Positions 24,817-34,719 of a stretch of 64,000 bases of DNA are shown piece by piece (the first letter of the stretch is position 1; every line of letters begins with the position of its first letter). A program made the position numbers and the translations under genes. The notes beneath the pieces were generated by a model. That model searched no databases, was not told the DNA's origin, and saw only the letters and a program-made list of their open reading frames with translations. The stretch comes from MGBC114079 sp964531385 (GTDB taxonomy: Bacteria > Bacillota > Clostridia > Lachnospirales > CAG-274), in assembly GCA_964531385.1 (NCBI GenBank), contig CAZHGC010000006.1:1-64000 (forward strand). Reading direction: 5' to 3'.

Positions 24817-27800
24817 TTGGAAAAAAAAGGATTAATATATAACCTCATAGCAAAAAGAAAAGCAACATTTGCAATAGTTATAATTCTTTTTATAATCGGC
24901 GGAATTTGTTTTAATATAACCCCAAAACAACAATATCCGATAATTCAGTTGCCAATGGTTATAATAACAACTGTTTATCCCGGTGCGTCGCCCTCCGATA
25001 TAGAAGAACTTATAACATCAAAAATAGAAGATGAATGTATGGAAACCGAGGGGTTCGATAATGTAAAAAGCGATTCATACAACAGTATAAGCGTTGTAAA
25101 AGTTTCCTTTTCAAAAGATTTAAGTGCAGACGACCTACAAGATAAAATAGATAAATTAAGAGTAAAAATCGATGCCTTAAAAGAAAACGAACTTCCAAGT
25201 GGAATAACGTCCCTAACATATAACGATAATGCTTTCGAAACTTGTGGCTTAATTCTTTCATTCACAGGCAAAAACAAATCGAACGAAGAATTAAATCAGC
25301 GTGCCGAAGCGTTAAAAGATGAAATTGCAGGAACTGACGGTGTTGTCAGAACCGAAGTTGAGGGCGAACTTGAACAGCAAGTTAAAATAACTGTAGACCC
25401 TTCAAAATTAAACCACATTCCCGTTTCATTAACAGAGCTTTCAAATATAATTTCATACCAAAATTCAACAATTCCTGTTGGAACAATAGAATTTGATAAT
25501 AACGAAATGTACATAAATTCTTCCGGAAAACTTGCAAATCTCGAAGAAATCAAGGATATAATTATATATATAAACAGCGAAACTGGTGCAGTTGTAAAAC
25601 TTCGTGATGTTGCAACGGTTGAAATGGAAGAAAACAAAGACAGCAAAAAATACAGCTATAACGGTGAAAACGCCGTTGTGTTAAGCGTTTTCTTCGATGA
25701 AGATGTAAATATTCTTGAAACGGGCGACTCTGTTTTAAATATTGTAAATAAATATAAAGAAACTCTTCCAAGCGACATCGAAATAAATAATATAGTTTAC
25801 CTTGCCGATGACGTAAATTCATCGATAAATGATTTTATAGAAAATCTAATCGAAAGTGTTTTAATAGTTTTGGTTGTTGTAATGATTGGAATGAGCGTTA
25901 TAAACGGAAGTATAGTTGCTTTTGTAATCCCCTTAACCATTTTCCTAACATTTATAACAATGCCAGTTTTCGATATAGATGTACAATTTGTTTCCCTTGC
26001 CTCGCTGATAATAGCTCTCGGTATGCTTGTCGATAACGCAATAGTTGTAAGCGATGCCATACAAGTTCGAATAGATAACGATGAAGATAAACTTTCCGCC
26101 TGCATAAACGGAACAAAAGAAGTTGCCGTTCCTGTGTTCTCCTCAATGCTCACAACAGTTGCAATATTCTGCGTTTTCTATATGCTTCCCGGAACAATGC
26201 GAAGATTTGTTTTCAGTTTGCCAACAATCGTTATCGCCGCCCTAATATTCTCATATATCGTTTCAATGCTTATAACACCGATTATGTGCTATATGTTAAT
26301 GAAAAAATCAAATTTAAAAAAGCAAAGAAAAGAACTTATTCGAAAATTCTTTTCAAAGCTTCTTCAACTTGGTTTGCGTTTCAAATTCATAACTTTGTTA
26401 ATTGCAATATTATGTGTTGCATCAAGCACATTCTTCCTTTCAAAACTCGATTTGGAGCTTGTTCCAAATTCAGATAAAATGTTGCTTGATATAAACATTG
26501 AAACCGATAATTTATATGATATACGAAAAACGGAAGATGCTGTAAATACAATAGCGGAAATAGTTAAAAATGAGGAAAATATAGAATATTACCTTTCTGC
26601 AATAGGCGGACGTATTCCAAAATATGATTTCACATCTCTCCCCTCAACCGACTCAACAAATACAGGAAGCTTTGTTGTAAAATTAAAGGACACCGGCGAT
26701 ATGACAAAAGGCGAATATTGCCAATATCTCGAAAATAAGTTAAAATCGGCAGTTTCTGCAAGAGTAACCGTAAAAGAAATCGGAATAATTCCAAAATCAA
26801 GCGAATTAATTCAATTAAACATTTGCGGAAATGATATGGACAACATAAACACAGCCGCAATTCAAGCAGAACAGCTTTTAAAAGAAAATAAAGATGCAAA
26901 AAATGTTTATGCCGACACAAAAACAAAAGCATATAATTATTACATAGACTTAAAAAATGACTCGTTAAATTCCTGCGGTCTGACAAAAGGTGAAGTTCAA
27001 AACGAATTAAACATCGCAATGATGGGAAGAACCGTAACAAATTTCAGAAAAGACAGCAAAGAATATCCGATAGTTTTAAAATCTTCCGCTTCAACAACCG
27101 ATGCTCTCAAAAATTTAGAAATAAAATCTTCAAGAACAAGCGGAAAATATAAATTATCTCAAGTTGCAAATATAAACTACACAGCCGATTACAATAAAAT
27201 ATCACACTTCAACGGAAAACGTTGTGTAACATTATCTGCAATTCCAAACACCGGAAAAAGTGCCGTTGAAATACAAAACAAATTAAAATCACAGTTAGAC
27301 TCCACTGATTTAAAAGGTGTAACAATCGAATATGAAGGCGACAGCGATATGTTTGAAGAAATTATGTCAGCATTAATAACAGGTGCAATATTAGGAATGT
27401 TAGCGATATTTTTAATACTATATCTTCAATTTTATTCTGTTATGCGAAGTATAATAATTTTCATAACAATACCGTTTGCCTTAATAGGTTCATCAATCGG
27501 TTTGTATATTTTCAACGAAAACCTTTCAATGTTCGCAATATTGGGAATAATAAGCCTTATAGGTGTTGTTGTAAACAACGCAATCGTGCTTGTTGATTAT
27601 ATGGATAATGAACTCGCTCAGGGCGTTTCATCTGCAGAGGCGTGTAAAACTGCCGTTGATAAAAGATTCAGACCCATAATTTTAAGCACATCAACAACAA
27701 TTCTCGGCTTAATCCCCCTCGCCTTTTCTGGAAATATATTGTTCAAAGGTCTTGCAATAGCTTTTATGTGCGGTCTTTCAACATCATTATTCTTCACACT

Positions 27801-27858
27801 TATAGTAATACCTGTAATATACAGCTTAACAATTAAAAAGCTTCCAAAAAAAGAATAA
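24817..27858 (+). CDS. RND family efflux transporter permease (AcrB/HAE type)
   Basis: 1013 residues from TTG 24817, 8 bp after GAGGAG; a GTG at 24808 in frame is the alternative. Proton-driven trimeric multidrug or lipid exporter. Architecture: TM1, porter domain with VTTVYPGASPSDIEELITSK, TM2-6, TM7, second porter half, TM8-12. TM4 carries the proton-relay Asp (GMLVDNAIVV; the second acidic residue of the usual DD pair is Asn). The repeat in the second half reads ISLIGVVVNNAIVLVDYM. Cotranscribed with the TetR and fusion-protein genes. Confidence 0.92.
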   Translation: MEKKGLIYNLIAKRKATFAIVIILFIIGGICFNITPKQQYPIIQLPMVIITTVYPGASPSDIEELITSKIEDECMETEGFDNVKSDSYNSISVVKVSFSKDLSADDLQDKIDKLRVKIDALKENELPSGITSLTYNDNAFETCGLILSFTGKNKSNEELNQRAEALKDEIAGTDGVVRTEVEGELEQQVKITVDPSKLNHIPVSLTELSNIISYQNSTIPVGTIEFDNNEMYINSSGKLANLEEIKDIIIYINSETGAVVKLRDVATVEMEENKDSKKYSYNGENAVVLSVFFDEDVNILETGDSVLNIVNKYKETLPSDIEINNIVYLADDVNSSINDFIENLIESVLIVLVVVMIGMSVINGSIVAFVIPLTIFLTFITMPVFDIDVQFVSLASLIIALGMLVDNAIVVSDAIQVRIDNDEDKLSACINGTKEVAVPVFSSMLTTVAIFCVFYMLPGTMRRFVFSLPTIVIAALIFSYIVSMLITPIMCYMLMKKSNLKKQRKELIRKFFSKLLQLGLRFKFITLLIAILCVASSTFFLSKLDLELVPNSDKMLLDINIETDNLYDIRKTEDAVNTIAEIVKNEENIEYYLSAIGGRIPKYDFTSLPSTDSTNTGSFVVKLKDTGDMTKGEYCQYLENKLKSAVSARVTVKEIGIIPKSSELIQLNICGNDMDNINTAAIQAEQLLKENKDAKNVYADTKTKAYNYYIDLKNDSLNSCGLTKGEVQNELNIAMMGRTVTNFRKDSKEYPIVLKSSASTTDALKNLEIKSSRTSGKYKLSQVANINYTADYNKISHFNGKRCVTLSAIPNTGKSAVEIQNKLKSQLDSTDLKGVTIEYEGDSDMFEEIMSALITGAILGMLAIFLILYLQFYSVMRSIIIFITIPFALIGSSIGLYIFNENLSMFAILGIISLIGVVVNNAIVLVDYMDNELAQGVSSAEACKTAVDKRFRPIILSTSTTILGLIPLAFSGNILFKGLAIAFMCGLSTSLFFTLIVIPVIYSLTIKKLPKKE

Positions 27859-27863
27859 TATGC

Positions 27864-27919
27864 AAAAACAGACTTGTTAAAATGGCATAACCTGCCAATA
27901 AAACAAGTCTGTTTTTTTT
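27864..27919. terminator. Bidirectional terminator between the RND pump and the GH5 gene
   Basis: AAAAACAGACTTGTT (27864-27878) pairs with AACAAGTCTGTTTTT (27902-27916), followed by a T-run. Serves both convergent genes. Confidence 0.85.
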
Positions 27920-27936
27920 AATTAATAATTTTTAAA

Positions 27937-30900
27937 TTATTTAAATTGAAATTTATCATCAAGTGATTTCTGGAAAACTTCCGATGAGTCTTTTGCAGTA
28001 ACATTTCCGTCTTGGTCAACATCATAATTTGAACCGTCATTGTCTGTTTTTTCAAGAACATAATTCAAAATAATAACCGCATCGTTCGCTGTAATGTTTC
28101 CGTCAAAATCCGCATCACCCTTAATTAAATTGCTTTGTCCAACAGAAACATTAAACACAACCGGCTCCGCATTGTCTATATATGCCGTAACCGTTGCCGT
28201 TCCATTGCCAACTCCCAAAACAGAAACAGTTGCATATCCGCTTGAAGAGTCAACTTTTGCAGAACCGCCCAAAACAGTTACAACGGAATTATCTGAAGAA
28301 ACAAAGTAAACTTTTGATAAAACATCTTTAGGCAAAACCGAAACAGTTATATTTTCAGTTTTTCCAACGCTGTTTATAACAACGTCTTTGCTTCCAACCA
28401 TGTTAACCGATTCCGCATAAACCGTATCATCTTGTTCCGCTTCTTTAAATTTCATATTTGAAAGTGTAAACACAATTTCAATTTTCTTTGGATTTGTAAC
28501 AGTTTTAAAATTGCAAGTGTAGCTCGAAACAGAAACTTCGCTAACATCACAACCGTCATAACCGTTAATCGGGCCTCCTGTGTCAAACACTCTTGAGCTG
28601 TTAACAGCCTCTTTCGGCGTTTTTTGAGTAACCGTCAATTCTGTTCCGTCAACAATAACTTTGTCATATTTAATACTGCATTTTTCAAGAGGCGACTCCG
28701 TTGCATCTCCGTTTGTAACAGCCAAATCTTTAATATATATGGCGGTAAGATTTTTAATTGCCGAAACTCCTGCTTTGCTTCCTCCGCTTGACAAATCCTG
28801 TGCAAGGTCAAAAGTTAAAGTATATTGCCCCTCGCCCGAAACTCTAACACTCTTTCCAACTTCGTTTCCATAATATTTAAGGGAATTGTCGTTATATAAA
28901 ACATTCGCTGCCAAATCAATATAATTTTTCGTTCCTTTTTCGGAAACATTAACCATAACAGCTTTTGAAACACCGCTTGAAGCTGTAACCGTAACACAAG
29001 CAAAGCCTTTTGAAACAGCAACAATCTTTCCAATAGGTGAAACTGTAACAATATTTTCATCTGAAGATTTATAACTTAAAAAATTATTTTCCCCAAAATT
29101 TGAAACATTCGCATCGATATATTCATATTCTCCAACTTCAAGTTGATAATTATTTTTTGCAAGTTCAATATCATCAACTGTTGATTTTGAATTTGCAAAA
29201 ACGTTTACAACAATGCTTTTTTTTGCAGAACCGCTTTGAGAAAAAGCATTAATTGTTGTTGTTCCAATGCCTTTCGCTCTAATTTTACCTCGATAAACAG
29301 TTGCAATATTTTCATCATCACTTGACCACAAAACAACATCATTTGAATTTGACGGCAAAGCTGTTGCCGAAACAACCGCATTTTCACCAATTACCATATC
29401 AACGCTTTCTTTGTCAAGAGTTATTTCAGAAATTGAATTAACCGAAGGTTTTTTAACAATGGTTGAAACGTCTCCCGAAAGGTATGTCCCTCTTATAAGG
29501 CCGTCTGTAACTTCTTTTTCAATAGGCTTGCAGTTTTCTCTGTCAATAATTGAAAAACTATAATCAGCCGGTGTTCTTGTTCTGTCAAACCACCCTTGGT
29601 CCCAATAGCAAGGAACAATCATTCCTGCGTTTTTACACGACCTGTTAAAAATTTCAATGTAATATGCTCTTTCTGACGGATTGTTTTTGTTTATACAACC
29701 AAACTCTCCAACAATAACAGGAACCCCCTTATCTGACCAAGTTGTTCCCAAAACTTTAATTTTTTTAATCATATCGGAACAATCCGATAAATTACAAACC
29801 GTTGAAGTCATATTTTCGCCCATATAAAATCCACTCGGACCAGCATAAATATGTGCAGCAACAAAAATTCTGTCCGAAACCGTATCTTTTGGAATAGAAA
29901 AATTATATCTCGAATCTGTAACGGCACTCGGCAAAGCATAATGCCCCGGAACAGAAAGCCACCTTTTTGCATTGTTCGAACCCGTAGACCTAACAACATT
30001 TGTAAAAATCTGATTCATATTCATAATTATCGGATTATCATACAAAACATCTGCTGTTGCGTTTGTTCCGCTTGTAACTTCGTTCATAGACTCAAAAATC
30101 AAATGCTCGTCATAGTCTTTAAATCTTTCCGCAATGTTTCTCCAAACACATTCAAATTCTTCATAAACAACATCAATATTCTCTTCGGCAACTCTCAACC
30201 AACCCGATTGCTCCGCACCGTCATGATGAATATTAATAATGCTGTACATATCAAGTGAGTTGCAATAATCAACAATGTCTTGAACTCTGCTAATCCATTT
30301 TTCATTAATTTTATATCCGTTTTTTTCGTCAATCATAGTTCCCCATGTAACAGGAATACGAACAGTGTTTATTCCCATATCGTGAACAGCTTTAATCATA
30401 TTTTTGGTTGTAACGGTTGACTGCCACGCTGTTTCGTTCGGCGTAAATCCGGAATGCCCGTCCATAGTGTTTCCAAGGTTCCAGCCCGAACCCATTTCAA
30501 AAACCATATCTTTCGGCGACAAAACCCTAAACGTTGCAGGATTTCCGCTTTCCGAAGAAGAAACAAAAACAAGATTCGATTTAACTTTTTCAAGCTCAGC
30601 ACGTGCCGAAGAATATTCCTCGGCAGTCAAATCCGAATTATATTTTGATTTTGCGGTTGCCAAAGCAGTTTGAAAAGTTTTCCAAGATTGTTCGGTATAT
30701 TTTGAAGATGACATTTTGTCGCAATAATCCAAAGATAATTTAAGTTTTTCTTTTTCGCCTGTTTCTGTAACATCAAGTGCCGTACTTTCACAAGTTGGAA
30801 CTTTAAAGCCCTTTGGATAAACCGCACCGTTGCTAAATTTAACACCCAAAATTTCACAATCGGTATCAACAGTTCCGGTTTTAACATCAATAGTAATCTT

Positions 30901-31359
30901 CTTTTGTTCATCAGCAGAAAGTGCACTTCCTCCCGACGCCAAAGTTGTATTCAAATTAACATTTGGAAAAACATAATTTCCTGTTCCCGCTTTTCCAACA
31001 ATTCCGTCTTGAATATAATATCCTCCGCTTTTAACTGTGCAAGCAGAAGCTTGCAAATATTTGCTTGATGCTTTTCCTGTTCTGTCCGTTCCCAAAGAAA
31101 CCGCAGCATTAAGCCAGGAAAACTTATGTGCATTTGTAATTTTAACATAAATTGCAACCTTATTCGAACCAAACCAATTGCAATTGGCAGTTGCCAAATC
31201 TTCTTCGGTTAAAGTTGAAATAATTTTCAAATCTGTTTTTGCATCGTCCTCTGTTAAAACTTCGCCAAAAACAGAAAAACCGCAAAACATAGATAAAAAC
31301 ATAGCAACCGTTAAAACAGCAGAAATAAATCTTTTTTGTTGTTTAAAAAAATAGTCCAT
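27937..31359 (-). CDS. Secreted GH5 endoglucanase with Ig-like domains and C-terminal dockerin
   Basis: 1140 residues, signal peptide 1-32. A cysteine-containing beta domain of unknown type at about 45-195 and a FIVAR-like helical segment at 205-265 precede the GH5 barrel (about 275-640). GH5 motifs: GSGWNLGNTMD, INTVRIPVTWG, IINIHHD, acid/base Glu427 (ESMNEV), His503, nucleophile Glu552 (VIVGEFG). Two Big_2 domains at about 665-830, a CBM-like beta module at about 835-1000, a third Ig-like domain, then a type I dockerin at about 1078-1140 with both calcium loops (DADFDGNITANDAVIILNYV and DVDQDGNVTAKDS). Cleaves beta-1,4-glucan (cellulose, mixed-linkage glucan or xyloglucan). Would dock to a cohesin scaffold, none of which is in the window. 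Confidence 0.92.
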   Translation of the reverse strand: MDYFFKQQKRFISAVLTVAMFLSMFCGFSVFGEVLTEDDAKTDLKIISTLTEEDLATANCNWFGSNKVAIYVKITNAHKFSWLNAAVSLGTDRTGKASSKYLQASACTVKSGGYYIQDGIVGKAGTGNYVFPNVNLNTTLASGGSALSADEQKKITIDVKTGTVDTDCEILGVKFSNGAVYPKGFKVPTCESTALDVTETGEKEKLKLSLDYCDKMSSSKYTEQSWKTFQTALATAKSKYNSDLTAEEYSSARAELEKVKSNLVFVSSSESGNPATFRVLSPKDMVFEMGSGWNLGNTMDGHSGFTPNETAWQSTVTTKNMIKAVHDMGINTVRIPVTWGTMIDEKNGYKINEKWISRVQDIVDYCNSLDMYSIINIHHDGAEQSGWLRVAEENIDVVYEEFECVWRNIAERFKDYDEHLIFESMNEVTSGTNATADVLYDNPIIMNMNQIFTNVVRSTGSNNAKRWLSVPGHYALPSAVTDSRYNFSIPKDTVSDRIFVAAHIYAGPSGFYMGENMTSTVCNLSDCSDMIKKIKVLGTTWSDKGVPVIVGEFGCINKNNPSERAYYIEIFNRSCKNAGMIVPCYWDQGWFDRTRTPADYSFSIIDRENCKPIEKEVTDGLIRGTYLSGDVSTIVKKPSVNSISEITLDKESVDMVIGENAVVSATALPSNSNDVVLWSSDDENIATVYRGKIRAKGIGTTTINAFSQSGSAKKSIVVNVFANSKSTVDDIELAKNNYQLEVGEYEYIDANVSNFGENNFLSYKSSDENIVTVSPIGKIVAVSKGFACVTVTASSGVSKAVMVNVSEKGTKNYIDLAANVLYNDNSLKYYGNEVGKSVRVSGEGQYTLTFDLAQDLSSGGSKAGVSAIKNLTAIYIKDLAVTNGDATESPLEKCSIKYDKVIVDGTELTVTQKTPKEAVNSSRVFDTGGPINGYDGCDVSEVSVSSYTCNFKTVTNPKKIEIVFTLSNMKFKEAEQDDTVYAESVNMVGSKDVVINSVGKTENITVSVLPKDVLSKVYFVSSDNSVVTVLGGSAKVDSSSGYATVSVLGVGNGTATVTAYIDNAEPVVFNVSVGQSNLIKGDADFDGNITANDAVIILNYVLEKTDNDGSNYDVDQDGNVTAKDSSEVFQKSLDDKFQFK

Positions 31360-31600
31360 AGTTAACCTCCTTATAAATAATTTAACAAGACAAAAACACT
31401 AATCTTACATTTATAAGTATATACTAATATGCAATTTTTTACAAGCAAATGTGTAATCCACAAAAATATTTTGTAACATTCTCAATATTCTCGCAATCAT
31501 TTTTGTGCATTTTTAACATAAATAAGCACCTTTCAACATTTTCACAAAACAAAAAGCTTGCAAACAAAATCACCTGCCCACAAGCTTATAATTTAAAATA
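31360..31600. other. Leader of the GH5 gene, no gene
   Basis: A/T-rich upstream region of the minus-strand GH5 gene with its GGAGG ribosome site at about 31370. No clear promoter was assigned. It ends where the 140-bp repeat array begins. Confidence 0.6.
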
Positions 31601-31844
31601 TAAAAAATTATCCGCTTAAAATGCTACTCCGTAGCTTTCGCTACTCGCCTAACGCATTTCCCCTCTCGGGGTCGCTTCATTTTTTTATTTCCTATTTGAT
31701 TTCTTATAATTTTTATTACAAGAAACAATCTGCGGAATAACAAAAAATTATCCGCTTAAAATGCTACTCCGTAGCTTTCGCTACTCGCTTAACGCATTTC
31801 CCCTCTCGGGGTCGCTTCATTTTTTTATTTCCTATTTGATTTCT
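31601..31844 (-). repeat. Tandem 140-bp structured repeat, two copies (second cut by the gap)
   Basis: The sequence starting AAAAAATTATCCGC repeats with an exact 140-bp period (31602 and 31742) and one base change in the first 100 bp. On the minus strand each copy folds into RNA-like hairpins: CCCC-GAGA-GGGG (31671-31660), and an AAATGC/GCATTT stem (31659-31654 with 31624-31619) enclosing GTAGC-GAAA-GCTAC (31644-31631). Between copies lies GCGGATAA/TTATTCCGC (31755-31732). GAGA and GAAA are GNRA tetraloops, on this strand only. A third, diverged copy is at 38450-38600. The same strand has a short in-frame reading MKRPREGKCVKRVAKATE in copy B. Confidence 0.7.
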
Positions 31845-31944
31845 NNNNNNNNNNNNNNNNNNNNNNNNNNNNNNNNNNNNNNNNNNNNNNNNNNNNNNNN
31901 NNNNNNNNNNNNNNNNNNNNNNNNNNNNNNNNNNNNNNNNNNNN
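31845..31944. other. Assembly gap (100 N)
   Basis: Exactly 100 N, a conventional scaffold gap of unknown true size. It falls inside the second copy of the 140-bp repeat, and the sequence resumes with TATAATTTTA, resembling the repeat's end. Further repeat copies may be missing. Confidence 0.95.
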
Positions 31945-31954
31945 TATAATTTTA

Positions 31955-33100
31955 CTAAATTTTATATTTATTAAGAACTTTTAAATATTGTTCTTTTATC
32001 TCTTTCATTTCATCAACAGTTAAATCGTTTGGACGCTCCAATAAAGAAAGCAACCACTTTGCAAGTTCATTACACATCGAAATTTTGGGATTTTTTATAA
32101 AATCAGGAAAGTAATAATAAATTTTTTCTTTCATAGCCCCAAAAATATCCGGAATAAAATCAAATTTAACAAAAATATTATCCAACATATTTAAATAAAA
32201 ATATTGAATAAACTGCCACTCAAGCCCCTCTCGCATAACTTCAAAAGCCCCTCGCTTTTTATATTCTTCAACTTTTAAAATTTCTGCATTAAGCCTGTCA
32301 AGGTGATGATACGCATTTCTCATTGTAACAATCGAATGTGGATTAAACGCATAATGATAAATTATTTTATCAACAATACATAAATTTTTAATGTACAACG
32401 ATAAAACACTTGCCCAATAATTATCTTCATAGGTTATGTTTTCGGGGAAATACACATCATTTTCAACTATTATGCTTCTTTTATATATCGCCGACCAAAT
32501 TCCTCCCAAATTTCCATTAACACCAACATTCGGCGTATCTGTAATATAAAATCCGCCTTTTTGCTCAAAATTATAACAAATATCCGTAACAGTATATTTC
32601 GATGTATCAATCGGCCGCCTAACTTTGTCATAAATATGCTTTCCTCGAACCATATCATATTTAAAATCTTTCGTTCTGCTATATAAGGTTTCAAACATAT
32701 CAAGTTCAACCCAATCATCGGAATCAACAAACCCTATATATTCACCCTCTGCAAGAGCAATTCCAACGTTTCTTGCCCCGCCCTGTCGCATATTGTTTTT
32801 ATACGAAACAATAATTATCTCTTCGGGATACTTTTCTTTCCATTCCTGCATTTTTTTAAAAGTTCTGTCCGTTGAAGCATCGTCAATCAAAATTATTTGT
32901 AAATGTTCCAAACCCATTGTTTGATTAACCAACGAATTTAAACATTGGTCAAGATATCTCCCAACATTGTAACAAGGAACAATAATGCTTATGTAAATAT
33001 CTCGTTTTTCGCTACAAGAAAAAATCTTTAAATCTTCAATATTCTGTAAATCTTTAGATTTAAAAGACGGTTCTTTAATATTTTCATTTTTAATAAACAT
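31955..33100 (-). CDS. Family 2 glycosyltransferase (copy 2 of a tandem pair)
   Basis: 381 residues. GT-A fold: IIVPCYNVGRYLDQCLNSLV, IILIDDASTDRT and the metal-binding DSDD at 126-129, with GGARNVGIALAEGEYIGFV before it. Transfers a sugar from a nucleotide donor, probably for a surface polysaccharide or wall glycan. Residues 1-231 are identical to the upstream neighbour; the C-terminal 150 residues differ clearly. Ribosome site GAGG upstream; 26 bp from the other copy. Ends 10 bp from the assembly gap. Confidence 0.9.
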   Translation of the reverse strand: MFIKNENIKEPSFKSKDLQNIEDLKIFSCSEKRDIYISIIVPCYNVGRYLDQCLNSLVNQTMGLEHLQIILIDDASTDRTFKKMQEWKEKYPEEIIIVSYKNNMRQGGARNVGIALAEGEYIGFVDSDDWVELDMFETLYSRTKDFKYDMVRGKHIYDKVRRPIDTSKYTVTDICYNFEQKGGFYITDTPNVGVNGNLGGIWSAIYKRSIIVENDVYFPENITYEDNYWASVLSLYIKNLCIVDKIIYHYAFNPHSIVTMRNAYHHLDRLNAEILKVEEYKKRGAFEVMREGLEWQFIQYFYLNMLDNIFVKFDFIPDIFGAMKEKIYYYFPDFIKNPKISMCNELAKWLLSLLERPNDLTVDEMKEIKEQYLKVLNKYKI

Positions 33101-33126
33101 AAATACAACCTCTCAAAATATAAATT

Positions 33127-34290
33127 TTAATCGTCGTTAGATTTCGAATTTTGAAGTGCAACAACAACTTGTAAATACACTTCTTTTATTTTTTCCAATT
33201 CTCCAACAGTCAAACTCCCCGGAATTTCCAACAATGAAAGCATTTTCTTTGAAAATTCATCACATTTCAAAACTCTCGGATTTTCTTTAAAATTTGGAAA
33301 ATAATAACAAATCTTCTCTTTCATAAATCCAAAAATATCCGGTATAAAATCAAATTTAACAAATACGGTATACAACGTATTCAAATAAAAATATTGTATA
33401 AACTGCCATTCAAGCTCATCGTGCAAAACCAAAAAAGCTCCTCGCTTTTTATATTCTTCAACTTTCAAAATTTCCGCATTAAGCCTGTCAAGGTGATGTA
33501 AAGAATTTTTGCTCGTAACGGTTGAATGTAAATTATAAAAATAATTATAAACAATCTTATCAACAATACATAAATTCTTGATATACAAAGATAAGATACT
33601 TGCCCAATAATTATCTTCATAAGTTATATTTTCGGGGAAATACACATCATTTTCAACTATTATGCTTCTTTTATATATCGCCGACCAAATTCCTCCCAAA
33701 TTTCCATTAACACCAACATTCGGCGTATCTGTAATATAAAATCCGCCTTTTTGCTCAAAATTATAACAAATATCCGTAACAGTATATTTCGATGTATCAA
33801 TCGGCCGCCTAACTTTGTCATAAATATGCTTTCCTCGAACCATATCATATTTAAAATCTTTCGTTCTGCTATATAAGGTTTCAAACATATCAAGTTCAAC
33901 CCAATCATCGGAATCAACAAACCCTATATATTCACCCTCTGCAAGAGCAATTCCAACGTTTCTTGCCCCGCCCTGTCGCATATTGTTTTTATACGAAACA
34001 ATAATTATCTCTTCGGGATACTTTTCTTTCCATTCCTGCATTTTTTTAAAAGTTCTGTCCGTTGAAGCATCGTCAATCAAAATTATTTGTAAATGTTCCA
34101 AACCCATTGTTTGATTAACCAACGAATTTAAACATTGGTCAAGATATCTCCCAACATTGTAACAAGGAACAATAATGCTTATGTAAATATCTCGTTTTTC
34201 GCTACAAGAAAAAATCTTTAAATCTTCAATATTCTGTAAATCTTTAGATTTAAAAGACGGTTCTTTAATATTTTCATTTTTAATAAACAT
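33127..34290 (-). CDS. Family 2 glycosyltransferase (copy 1 of a tandem pair)
   Basis: 387 residues with the same GT2 signature (DSDD at 126-129) and the same first 231 residues as the downstream copy. About 670 bp of nucleotide sequence, including the ribosome site, are essentially identical at offset 1190, while the last third has many replacements (for example a C-terminal ALQNSKSNDD tail). The catalytic half is thus conserved and the C-terminal half varied, which could change acceptor or partner specificity. Recent duplication, gene conversion or an assembly effect near the gap are alternatives. Confidence 0.9.
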   Translation of the reverse strand: MFIKNENIKEPSFKSKDLQNIEDLKIFSCSEKRDIYISIIVPCYNVGRYLDQCLNSLVNQTMGLEHLQIILIDDASTDRTFKKMQEWKEKYPEEIIIVSYKNNMRQGGARNVGIALAEGEYIGFVDSDDWVELDMFETLYSRTKDFKYDMVRGKHIYDKVRRPIDTSKYTVTDICYNFEQKGGFYITDTPNVGVNGNLGGIWSAIYKRSIIVENDVYFPENITYEDNYWASILSLYIKNLCIVDKIVYNYFYNLHSTVTSKNSLHHLDRLNAEILKVEEYKKRGAFLVLHDELEWQFIQYFYLNTLYTVFVKFDFIPDIFGFMKEKICYYFPNFKENPRVLKCDEFSKKMLSLLEIPGSLTVGELEKIKEVYLQVVVALQNSKSNDD

Positions 34291-34719
34291 AAATACAACC
34301 TCCCAAAATATTGCTCAAAACATACCAACCAACAGCCGATATAACCTCAGTGTTTTTGTAACAACAATTGCAAACAAAAGCTCTTTTCTTTTTTGCAAAA
34401 ACATAGCCAAATCAACACAATCGACAAAATAACATACATATTATACATTTTTTCAAAGCACACGTCAACAACCGTCTGCCATTCTTTATAAATCCCAACC
34501 TATCATCATCAAATTATTTGTCAATTTTGCAAAATCAAAATCCAAAAACATTTACTAAGCTTTGAACATTTAAAAACAACTCAACAAACATAAAATTTCA
34601 AATTAATTTGCCTAAAAAGGGATTTAGCCCAATATTAAAAATATTGGGCTAAGGAGAGGAGTATCTATATCAAATAAAAACTGGTATCCATAAATTATAT
34701 AGGGAAATCAATCCCAATT
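34291..34719. other. Gene-free stretch between the glycosyltransferases and the HtrA-like genes
   Basis: About 430 bp, A-rich and G-poor. Besides the hairpin at 34624-34652 I see no gene, repeat or clear promoter. Confidence 0.6.
34624..34652 (-). terminator. Terminator after the HtrA pair
   Basis: TTAGCCCAATAT pairs perfectly with ATATTGGGCTAA (12 bp, 5-nt loop). On the minus strand a CCCTTTTTAGG tail follows, 70 bp after the stop of the inactive HtrA. Confidence 0.7.

Noticed and set aside
31601..31844. CRISPR array
   Set aside because: The period is 140 bp, the repeated unit itself fills the whole period with no variable spacers, and no cas genes are present.
31761..31949. ORF running into the N gap
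   Set aside because: It is made of repeat sequence plus unknown bases and ends in X residues; not a gene.
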